Positions 54,207 through 61,921 of a DNA stretch of 63,317 bases are shown here, piece after piece (within the stretch, counting starts at the first letter, position 1; each line of letters opens with the position of its first letter). The notes under the pieces are model-generated. The model was not told where the DNA came from. It ran no database searches and saw nothing but the letters and a program-made list of their open reading frames with translations. The position numbers were made by a program, and so were the translations under genes. Origin of the DNA: S012-113 sp965368405 (GTDB taxonomy: Bacteria > Bacteroidota > Bacteroidia > Cytophagales > Cyclobacteriaceae); the NCBI GenBank assembly GCA_965368405.1, contig CBDUMS010000006.1:1-63317 (forward strand). Reading direction: 5' to 3'.

Positions 54207-54902
54207 ATGAAAAAGCTCACAATCTTATCGGGTGCAGGGATTAGTGCAGAGAGCGGACTATCAACTTTTAGAGATTCAGGTGGACTTTGGGATGGTTACG
54301 ACGTAACTGTGGTTGCCTCGCCAGAAGGATGGAATGAGAATCCTGCCTTAGTCCTCGATTTCTATAATCAACGAAGAGAAGCAGCGTCAAAAGCTTCCCC
54401 TAACCTGGCCCATGAGCTACTCGCACGATTAGAGACTGTATTCGACATTACAGTAATCACACAAAACGTAGATAATTTACATGAACGAGCAGGATCATCC
54501 AAGGTTATACATCTGCACGGCGAGCTCTGGCAAAGCAGATCCACTAAGGATGAAAATCTGATCTATCCTATTGAAGGCAATCAATTAAACCTTGGTGATG
54601 TCTGCGAGATGGGCTCTCAGCTCAGACCCAACATTGTGTGGTTCGGCGAAATGGTGCCACTTTTAGAAGATGCAGCTTATATTGTTCAAGAAACGGATAT
54701 TTTAGTCATAATCGGCACCTCAATGCAAGTATACCCAGCCGCCAGTTTGATCCATTTCGCGCCAGAAGACTGCCCTATTTATGTTATCAACCCAGATATC
54801 CCTAATATGGTAAAAGCAGAAAACATCCACCTCATGGAAGAACCGGCCACCTCGGGCATGCAAAAGCTATTTGATCGTTTAACTAAACCTGACGCTCCGT
54901 AA
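54207..54902 (+). CDS. cobB: Sir2-family NAD-dependent protein deacylase lacking the zinc cysteines
   Basis: The 231-aa enzyme has the sirtuin motifs GAGISAESGLSTFRDSGGLW (10-29), TQNVDNLHERAG (85-96) with catalytic His104 in HLHGE, and IGTSMQVYPAA (169-179). Tyr53 and Arg56 (FYNQRRE) form the YxxR pair of class III sirtuins, which favour succinyl or other acidic acyl-lysines. The zinc module between HGE and RPNIVWFGE normally carries two CxxC pairs; here the segment WQSRSTKDENLIYPIEGNQL and what follows has one Cys only (C133). I recall the same loss in other Bacteroidota homologues. The gene overlaps convergent menC by 20 nt. Confidence 0.88.
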   Translation: MKKLTILSGAGISAESGLSTFRDSGGLWDGYDVTVVASPEGWNENPALVLDFYNQRREAASKASPNLAHELLARLETVFDITVITQNVDNLHERAGSSKVIHLHGELWQSRSTKDENLIYPIEGNQLNLGDVCEMGSQLRPNIVWFGEMVPLLEDAAYIVQETDILVIIGTSMQVYPAASLIHFAPEDCPIYVINPDIPNMVKAENIHLMEEPATSGMQKLFDRLTKPDAP

Positions 54903-55974
54903 GATTTACATACCACTTTTTATGGGTATCCCAGAAGACACAACCGTTGCTGATGCTTAAAGGCGATGGAATGTTATTTTCATAAAGCTCGCCGGTTCCT
55001 AAGCCCTGAGGCAAGCTTGTCTTGTATTGCGAGGTAAACTGACAAATGGCATTTAAACCAATATTAGACTCAAGCGCCGAGGTTATCCACCAGCCAATCT
55101 CAAGCTCTTCGGCTAACGCTATCCACTCAGCAGTAGCTTTAAATCCACCAAGCAATGTTGGCTTTAATACTATATACTGAGGCTTAATACCCAATAATAG
55201 CTTTCTTTTGTTCTCAATTCCGAAAACACCAATTAGCTCTTCATCCAGGGCTATGGGCACAGGAGATTTGGCACATATATCAGTCATCTCGTCAATTTGC
55301 CCTGCCTTAATTGGCTGCTCTATGGAATGCACATGATATGCGGCCAGCGAATCAAGCACATCAATCACCTCTTCCGCTGTGTAAGCGCCATTGGCATCAA
55401 CGCGAATCACCAAATCGTCGTTGCCTATCATATTTCGAGCATTATGAATTATATCGAGCTCATCTTCAAGTTTCAACGCGCCAATCTTTAATTTAACACA
55501 ATCGTACCCGGCAAGTACTTTCAGCTCTAATCTTTGGATCATTAGCTCCTTATCGCCCATCCACACGAGTCCATTAATATCGATGGCTGCATGATTATTA
55601 TAGAAGTCTGAGTCAAATATTTTCTGCGATCCACCATAAAACAAATCTCGCAGTGCTACCTCAACGCCAAACCGCACTGCAGGAAGCGTATCTTCGATAT
55701 GAGCGAGATATTTTTCCACCTTATCGATAGAATCTGGAACCGGAGCGCCCTCTAGCTTACGCAGAGCGCTTCTTAACCTCATTTCAAAATCCGGCACATC
55801 ATCGATACTTAGACCTTCGAATGGTGCACTTTCACCGTAACCTACTGTAGTGGGATTAGAACTGTCCCATGCCTTGATAAACCAGGTCTTGTGGGTGCGC
55901 AGAGTTCCTCTTGATGTTTTTGCATCGAAGATAAAATCGAGTTCATAAGGTATAATTTCAAAATCAAGTGCCAT
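54883..55974 (-). CDS. menC: o-Succinylbenzoate synthase (enolase superfamily)
   Basis: The 363-aa protein has the enolase-superfamily residues: KLK (161-163), metal ligands D193 (RVDANGA), E219 (IEQP) and D244 (LDEEL), and K271 in VLKPTLLGG. The GLGTGELYENNIPSPL ending and DAKTSRGTLRTHKTWF start match the Bacteroidota MenC group, which makes o-succinylbenzoate for menaquinone. A dipeptide epimerase or N-acylamino acid racemase role is possible, and no other men gene is next to it. It overlaps the sirtuin gene by 20 nt at the 3' end. Confidence 0.85.
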   Translation of the reverse strand: MALDFEIIPYELDFIFDAKTSRGTLRTHKTWFIKAWDSSNPTTVGYGESAPFEGLSIDDVPDFEMRLRSALRKLEGAPVPDSIDKVEKYLAHIEDTLPAVRFGVEVALRDLFYGGSQKIFDSDFYNNHAAIDINGLVWMGDKELMIQRLELKVLAGYDCVKLKIGALKLEDELDIIHNARNMIGNDDLVIRVDANGAYTAEEVIDVLDSLAAYHVHSIEQPIKAGQIDEMTDICAKSPVPIALDEELIGVFGIENKRKLLLGIKPQYIVLKPTLLGGFKATAEWIALAEELEIGWWITSALESNIGLNAICQFTSQYKTSLPQGLGTGELYENNIPSPLSISNGCVFWDTHKKWYVNLTERQV

Positions 55975-56037
55975 TTTTTATCGATTTAGGGTGTGATTCC
56001 TATTTTATACTCATTTTTGCAGCAAAAATGATAACTT

Positions 56038-57240
56038 GTGAAGAATATTAAACTTGCCGACTATACTTATCAACTTCCGCAAGATAAGATCGCAAAATAC
56101 GGTCTGGACAGACGAGACCACGCTAAGCTATTATATTATCGCAATGGGCAAATAGCGCACCACGTTTTCCACCAACTACAAGACATTCTTCCGCCGCAGT
56201 CGACCTTATTTTTTAATAATACAAAGGTAATACAGGCACGCCTCAAATTAAAGCGAAAGACCGGTGCTATTATCGAAGTATTTCTGCTCTCTCCGGATGC
56301 GCCTCAAGAAACAATATTATCCACCCTAGAAAGCACAAGACCAGTTGTATATCACTGCATGATAGGTAATCTTAAAAAGTGGAAAGAAAGTGAAATTCTT
56401 ACGGAAGATTTAGTCATAAATGGCAGAAATATTGTTCTGAAGGCAGAGCTTCTGAATCGTGACGCTATGACTGTTATTTTTTCCTGGGATGATCATCAAA
56501 CGACGTTTTCTGACATTATTAATCAAATTGGACACACCCCTCTCCCACCATACCTAAATCGCTCAGATGAGCCCGGAGATAAGGAAAGATATCAGACCGT
56601 GTACAGCCAACACCCAGGCGCAGTAGCCGCCCCAACCGCTGGCCTGCACTTCACCAATGAAATTCTCGAAAATCTTGCTTCACAAGGCACTAAAATGAGT
56701 CACCTAACCTTGCATGTCTCCGCCGGGACCTTCCAGCCTATTAAGGTTGATAAAATAACCGATCATCCTATGCATAGCGAGCGTGTAATCATTAGCCGTA
56801 CTAATGTTGAAGATGTGATTTCGGCCAAAACCGTTGTTGCTGTGGGTACAACCGCTCTCAGAACTCTGGAAAGTACTTTTTGGTATGGTGTGCAACTATT
56901 GACAACAGGTAAGCCCGAATTTCAAATTGCCAAACTCACTCCATACGATACCAATGAGGTTGAGCTACCCTCACGAAATATGGCCTTTGAGGCCGTATTA
57001 GACCATATGATCCAAAATAACTATCATGAGATTAGTGGCGAAACTGAAATTTTCATCTTCCCAGGATATAGTTTTAAAGTATGCGATGCTTTGATTACAA
57101 ACTTTCATCAACCGGGCTCAACACTTATCTTACTTATTGCGGCATTTGTGGGTGAAAAATGGCGCATGATCTACGATGAAGCTCTCGCTAATAGTTACCG
57201 TTTTCTTAGCTATGGCGACAGTTCACTGCTGATTAGGTAG
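56038..57240 (+). CDS. queA: S-adenosylmethionine:tRNA ribosyltransferase-isomerase
   Basis: The 400-aa protein starts at GTG (56038). QueA signatures are DYTYQLPQDKIAKYGLDRRD, TLFFNNTKVIQARLK, GHTPLPPYLNRSDEPGDKER with YQTVYSQHPGAVAAPTAGLH and LITNFHQPGSTLILLIAAF near the end. It transfers the ribose of SAM to 7-aminomethyl-7-deazaguanine in tRNA during queuosine synthesis. It is about 45 residues longer than E. coli QueA. The divergent gap to menC is 63 nt. Confidence 0.95.
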   Translation: MKNIKLADYTYQLPQDKIAKYGLDRRDHAKLLYYRNGQIAHHVFHQLQDILPPQSTLFFNNTKVIQARLKLKRKTGAIIEVFLLSPDAPQETILSTLESTRPVVYHCMIGNLKKWKESEILTEDLVINGRNIVLKAELLNRDAMTVIFSWDDHQTTFSDIINQIGHTPLPPYLNRSDEPGDKERYQTVYSQHPGAVAAPTAGLHFTNEILENLASQGTKMSHLTLHVSAGTFQPIKVDKITDHPMHSERVIISRTNVEDVISAKTVVAVGTTALRTLESTFWYGVQLLTTGKPEFQIAKLTPYDTNEVELPSRNMAFEAVLDHMIQNNYHEISGETEIFIFPGYSFKVCDALITNFHQPGSTLILLIAAFVGEKWRMIYDEALANSYRFLSYGDSSLLIR

Positions 57241-57251
57241 CAATTTTTCAG

Positions 57252-57267
57252 TGTGATTTAGGTCACA
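57252..57267. promoter_or_regulatory. CRP-like palindrome TGTGA-N6-TCACA
   Basis: An exact copy of the CRP/FNR-type consensus (TGTGA, 6 nt, TCACA) lies 12 nt after queA and 67 nt before the transporter-TIR-STAND operon. It is followed by TTTGAC (57272-57277), a possible promoter -33 element. It could alternatively be a weak queA terminator, since A and T on the flanks extend the stem, but no T-run follows. Regulator and function are inferred. Confidence 0.55.
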
Positions 57268-57334
57268 TTTCTTTGACTTATGCGAAATATGCTTTAATAT
57301 TAAGAAGTATTAAAGAACTACACTAACCGCAACC

Positions 57335-60300
57335 GTGAAAAGTCTCATTATTAAGGTCTTAAATGCAAGGCCTGAAGAAGTTCCATCAGTAAAGCTGATG
57401 ATCTATCTTGGTTTTTTTACTGGGATATTCTTAGCTACGTACGACGTTGCCGCACCGGCGATTTTCCTAAATTATTTTCAGGATGAGACCACGCTAGCTC
57501 AGGCCTTTCTAGTGTCGGGTTTTGTGGGTATTATAAGCACCTATATTTATTCATTTCTTCAGGCTCGTATCCCCTACAAAGCATTAGTTTATGGGTTCCT
57601 TGGTGTGATGTTCGTGATCACCACGGTAGTTTGGATGATTTCGGCATTTATAGAACAGCAAGCAATAATCGTTTTCCTTGGCTTTGTGCTTGCTTTGCCT
57701 TTTTCTTATTTGTCTCTCTTAATTTTTTGGGGATTCTTTGGAAGAGTGTTCGATCTAAAGCAAGCAAAACGCATAATAGGCGGTATCGATACGGGTCAGC
57801 TTGTAGCATCTATCCTCGCCCTTTTCGCAATTGGTTTTATTATCGACCGCAATTGGATTGAAGCTGTAGACTTGTTTCTGGTAAGTATGATAGGTATAGG
57901 CGGAATGCTTTTCACAGCCATTCGAATTAAAATTTCTACTGCATTGCAGTCGCAGCATGTGGGTAGTGTTAAAAAAAGAACCGTATCAATAACGAAAATA
58001 TTTACAGGCAAATACACAGGCCTCATGGCCGGCTTCGTCCTCATCTCACTGGTCTGTGTAACTTTTATCGATTACTCTTTCCTTAATGTGATTAATGTAC
58101 AGTGGGAGACAGAAGGTGAAAAAGCATCGTTCCTCGCCAACTTCGAAGCGACCGTTGTGATCTTCAGTTTCCTCTTCCAAACCTTTGTTACCGATTGGGT
58201 AATTGAAAACTACGGACTTAAGATAGCCCTCCTCGTAAACCCCTTCCTTGCCGTTATCCTCGCCGTTGGGGCCGTTTTTACAGGATTTGCACTAGGTTAT
58301 GAGCCCGGACCGGAAATTGATTTAATATGGTTTTTTATCGCGATAGCGGCCTCTAAGCTTTTCGTCGACTCTCTTAAAGATGCCCTGGATGGTCCATCAT
58401 TCAAGCTTTACTTCCTCCCTATAAACCCAATGGTTAAGTTCGATGTATCTACGAAAATCGAAGGATTTATTACCGCTCTTGGAGGTTTGGTAGCGGGTGC
58501 TCTTCTTCTTCTCATGAACGAGCTAAACCTATCCTTGATTTACATAAGTATTGGGGTTATACCTATTCTTCTATTATGGTTCTTTATTACGAACAAGATG
58601 TATACAGGATATCGTACCACCTTAGTAAGTGCCTTAGAAGAAGGAAAGTCTAAACGTGCAGCTGAGGCAGAGGCTGCCTCGGAGTTGACCGTGGAAACGG
58701 CCGAAGAAATTGCCAATCTCAAGCTTCTGGAGAAGACGGAGCCTCTTCGTTTCGAGGAGCGAATTACAAAACTTGCCGAAACGGAAGATAAGGAGATGAA
58801 AAAGTACGCCGATCGTAAAATAAGTGCCCTCGATCTCCATTTTGAGCAAAGAACCAAGACACCCGAAGGTGCACGAGAAATTCGAGAGCTAGCCAATCAG
58901 GCTGCTGATAATGATGATATGATATCGATTAGCTCGGATAGACTCTATAATCTGGCCAAATCCTATGAGGCAAAAGATCGCATACTTGCTGCTAAACTAC
59001 TACGCAGCCTCGTTAACGATAGCAACATCTTTGTGCTACTGGAACTGTTACGAGATCCTAATTACGAAGCCAGACATCAGGCCATACTAACATCGCGCAA
59101 GGTTAAAAGGTCCGAGACCTGGCCACTGCTCATAGAGTTGCTCAATAATAAAACATTCACCTACGAGGCTGCTTCCGCGCTTATTGCTGCAGGAGAGCCT
59201 GTACTACCCATCCTCGATAATGCCTTTCACCGTTCGGGTCAGACCCAGCGCGTAATGCTTAAAATCATCAATATCATGGATGAAATTGGCGGTAAGGATG
59301 CACATACAATGCTTTGGCAAAAAATCGACTTCCCAGATCGTAAAATTGTCCGTCAGATCTTGCTTGCTCTTGCTAACAAACGACATAAGGCGACATCGAA
59401 AGAAACGCTTACTCTTACCGATATTCTTACCGAGGAGATTGGCAAAGCCCTTTGGAATATTACAGCTAAAGAAGAACTTTCCGATACCGAGTATAATAAC
59501 CCTCTTCAAAATGCACTAGATGAAGAAATCGTAAGTAGTTTCGATTTTATCTACATGCTTCTTTCGATTATGTATGATGCCGATTCTGTGGAGCTGGTAA
59601 AAGAGAATGTTGAGCTCGGTACCATAGAAGGCTCGGCCTACGCCATTGAGCTTTTAGATATTTTCCTCGATAAAGATCTAAAACCAAAGCTATTCCCGCT
59701 TATCGACGATATCTCGGCTAAAGAGAAATTGGATAAACTACAGGTATTTTATCCACGTCAATTGTACGAAGAGCGTGATACCTATAATTACTTACTCAAT
59801 AGAGAGAGCAGCAACGTAAACCGTTGGACCAAAGCTTGTACCCTTTACGCAATAGCCGAAAACAAGGAATTCGAAATCGATGATAGCATTGTAGCCCATA
59901 TGTTTAACCCCGATCCTCTTCTATCGGAATTAGCAACCTATATCACCTATCGCAGCAAACCAGCACAGTACCGTAGTGTACTTAAACGAATGTGGGACAA
60001 GGCCGATACCATGGATAAGATCATCCATCGCGTAGAATCCAATCAACCACTTGTATTTGATATTGTACTGCATCTAAGAAGTTTGCCAGAATTTAAAAAC
60101 TTTTCAGGACTGCTTTTATCACAAATCGTAAGCGAAATGCAGTTGGTTCGCCTAAAAGCTGGTCAAACGCTAGATATTTCGGGTCATGACGATGAAATCT
60201 TTATTGTTCAATCGGGCAAGCTCAAAACCAAGGTGGGCTCAACTACTTTTTCAAACCCTGAAGATAGCAATGCGATTGGCGTACTCTTCTGTAACGACGA

Positions 60301-60457
60301 GGAAACGTCAATAATTACCGAAGCAAAGGAAGACGCCGTGCTTCAAAGCATTCAAATAAACACTTTATTTAATATCCTTACCAATTACCCTGAATTGGTA
60401 AAAACCTTTACCGCAATTGTAACGCAGCAATACATTAAATCTGAAATTACTACTTAG
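57335..60457 (+). CDS. Nucleotide-translocase-like membrane protein with HEAT repeats and cNMP-binding-like domain
   Basis: The 1040-aa protein starts at GTG (57335). Residues 1-425 have about 12 transmembrane helices and resemble the ATP/ADP antiporter (TLC/Npt) branch of the MFS fold, including FDLKQAKRIIGGIDTGQLVA and DALDGPSFKLYFLPINP. A charged linker (425-530, EEGKSKRAAEAEAASELTVE) leads to HEAT-like helical repeats (530-880, NYEARHQAILTSRKVKRSET, TYEAASALIAAGEPVLPILD). Residues 933-1030 form a cyclic-nucleotide-binding-like beta-roll (VRLKAGQTLDISGHDDEIFI). The signature PBC residues of a true cAMP site (GE, RxA) are not evident. It is the first gene of the operon; the next ATG follows after 9 nt. 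Transport activity is unproven. Confidence 0.8.
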   Translation: MKSLIIKVLNARPEEVPSVKLMIYLGFFTGIFLATYDVAAPAIFLNYFQDETTLAQAFLVSGFVGIISTYIYSFLQARIPYKALVYGFLGVMFVITTVVWMISAFIEQQAIIVFLGFVLALPFSYLSLLIFWGFFGRVFDLKQAKRIIGGIDTGQLVASILALFAIGFIIDRNWIEAVDLFLVSMIGIGGMLFTAIRIKISTALQSQHVGSVKKRTVSITKIFTGKYTGLMAGFVLISLVCVTFIDYSFLNVINVQWETEGEKASFLANFEATVVIFSFLFQTFVTDWVIENYGLKIALLVNPFLAVILAVGAVFTGFALGYEPGPEIDLIWFFIAIAASKLFVDSLKDALDGPSFKLYFLPINPMVKFDVSTKIEGFITALGGLVAGALLLLMNELNLSLIYISIGVIPILLLWFFITNKMYTGYRTTLVSALEEGKSKRAAEAEAASELTVETAEEIANLKLLEKTEPLRFEERITKLAETEDKEMKKYADRKISALDLHFEQRTKTPEGAREIRELANQAADNDDMISISSDRLYNLAKSYEAKDRILAAKLLRSLVNDSNIFVLLELLRDPNYEARHQAILTSRKVKRSETWPLLIELLNNKTFTYEAASALIAAGEPVLPILDNAFHRSGQTQRVMLKIINIMDEIGGKDAHTMLWQKIDFPDRKIVRQILLALANKRHKATSKETLTLTDILTEEIGKALWNITAKEELSDTEYNNPLQNALDEEIVSSFDFIYMLLSIMYDADSVELVKENVELGTIEGSAYAIELLDIFLDKDLKPKLFPLIDDISAKEKLDKLQVFYPRQLYEERDTYNYLLNRESSNVNRWTKACTLYAIAENKEFEIDDSIVAHMFNPDPLLSELATYITYRSKPAQYRSVLKRMWDKADTMDKIIHRVESNQPLVFDIVLHLRSLPEFKNFSGLLLSQIVSEMQLVRLKAGQTLDISGHDDEIFIVQSGKLKTKVGSTTFSNPEDSNAIGVLFCNDEETSIITEAKEDAVLQSIQINTLFNILTNYPELVKTFTAIVTQQYIKSEITT

Positions 60458-60466
60458 TACTAATCA

Positions 60467-61921
60467 ATGGAACACGACATTATTATTAATTACACCGCTA
60501 AGGATAACGAAGCAGCCAAAAATGAAAATGGCTGGGTTAGCGATTTTTCCCGTTTCTTAGAGCTAATGCTTACTCAAGTATTGGGTAAGAAGCCCAATAT
60601 CGTCCTTAAATCAGATACTTCGGCACTAACGGCTGCTGAGCTGAGTAGCACTGGTGTGCTCATCTCAATTGTTTCGCCCCACTTTATAAACTCTGGTCAG
60701 TGCTTAGACGCTATCGAAGAATTTTATAAAGGCGTTGCTAATTCTAAAATTAACAGGCTCTTTAAAGTGATGAAATCACATGTGTCCTATGAGGAGCAGC
60801 CCGCTAAATTAAAAGATGGCCTAGCCTACGAGCTTTATGACCTGGATTATGATTCAGGCAATTCTGTTGTATTCGATGATTACTTCGGTCCCGCTGCGGA
60901 AAACGTGTATTGGATGAAGATGGTCGATCTGGCCTACGATGTTCACGAATCGCTGGTCATGTTGCATGAGGAATCATCGAAAGCTGGTGTTAAACCCCTT
61001 TATAAGCGAGAAACTATATTTCTTGCAGAAACAGGCCAGGATCTTAATGTACAGCGTAATGTAATTCGTCGTGAACTCCAGCGCCATGGCTATAAGGTCC
61101 TCCCCGATCATATGCTGCCTCGCGATGCCGTTACGGCCGAAAAGGTAATCCAGGAGGAGCTCGCAGAGAGTGTAATGTCGGTTCACCTCATTGGTAACTC
61201 TTATGGTGAAATTCCAGAGGGTAGCGATCGTTCGATCGTTGACCTTGAAAACAAGCTGGCAGTGGAAAAGGTTAAGAATAACCCCAGTAATCGCAAATTA
61301 CAGCGCTTGATTTGGATTAATCCGCATCAGGAATCTTCCAGCGACCAGCAAAAGAACTTTATCGAGAATATTCAGCGAGATCTAAGTGCGCTAGAAGCCT
61401 CCGAGATCTTTCAAATACCACTGGAAGACTTTAAAAATACCCTTCGCGAAGAATTATTCGATAGTGAAAATACCGCAGCACTGGGTAGTGAGGTTAAGGC
61501 CGATGAGAATAAGCTTAATGCTTATCTGATTTACGATAAACTCGATCAGGACGAGGCTATTGGTGTGGCAAAAGAAATGACCAAGGCCGGTCTTAATGTC
61601 TTTCACTCTGATTTTGACCAGGATGTGCTTAGCCTTCGCAAAACGCATTTAGAAAAATTACGTCATTTAGATATTGGCGTTGTATTTAAAGGTAAGGTTA
61701 ATGACAATTGGGTTCGTATGAAGCAGCTCGATTTGCTTAAAGCCCCGGGCCTAGGTCGTAATAAGCCAATACTAGGAAAAGCTATTGTCGGCGGACTAGG
61801 TGTTGAGTTACACAAAGAGCTTTACGAAGATTTTAATTTAGAATTAATGAGTGTTGATCGCAAGGAACCTTTATCAGCACAGATGGATACATTTATTAAA
61901 GGCCTAAATAAGTCCTTATGA
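60467..61921 (+). CDS. TIR-like/DUF4062-like multidomain protein
   Basis: The 484-aa protein has three modules. Residues 1-165 look like a TIR domain (EHDIIINYTAKDNEAAKNENG, FSRFLELMLTQVLGKKPNIV, ISIVSPHFINSGQCLDAIEE). Residues 180-290 resemble DUF4062/TIR-like conflict proteins (ETIFLAETGQDLNVQRNVIR, then SVHLIGNSYGEIPEGSDRSI). Residues 350-445 are a further TIR/SLOG-like alpha-beta domain (AYLIYDKLDQDEAIGVAKEM, DIGVVFKGKVNDNWVRMKQL). In the first module the position of the catalytic Glu (C-x-x-E) reads C79-L-D-A82, so NADase activity is doubtful. The last four bases overlap the start of the STAND NTPase gene (ATGA). Domain assignments are by eye. Confidence 0.75.
   Translation: MEHDIIINYTAKDNEAAKNENGWVSDFSRFLELMLTQVLGKKPNIVLKSDTSALTAAELSSTGVLISIVSPHFINSGQCLDAIEEFYKGVANSKINRLFKVMKSHVSYEEQPAKLKDGLAYELYDLDYDSGNSVVFDDYFGPAAENVYWMKMVDLAYDVHESLVMLHEESSKAGVKPLYKRETIFLAETGQDLNVQRNVIRRELQRHGYKVLPDHMLPRDAVTAEKVIQEELAESVMSVHLIGNSYGEIPEGSDRSIVDLENKLAVEKVKNNPSNRKLQRLIWINPHQESSSDQQKNFIENIQRDLSALEASEIFQIPLEDFKNTLREELFDSENTAALGSEVKADENKLNAYLIYDKLDQDEAIGVAKEMTKAGLNVFHSDFDQDVLSLRKTHLEKLRHLDIGVVFKGKVNDNWVRMKQLDLLKAPGLGRNKPILGKAIVGGLGVELHKELYEDFNLELMSVDRKEPLSAQMDTFIKGLNKSL

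Noticed and set aside
58540..58896. Minus-strand open frame inside the transporter gene
   Set aside because: It mirrors the charged linker of the transporter (Glu/Ala codons read as Ser/Arg/Leu) and has no promoter or homology.
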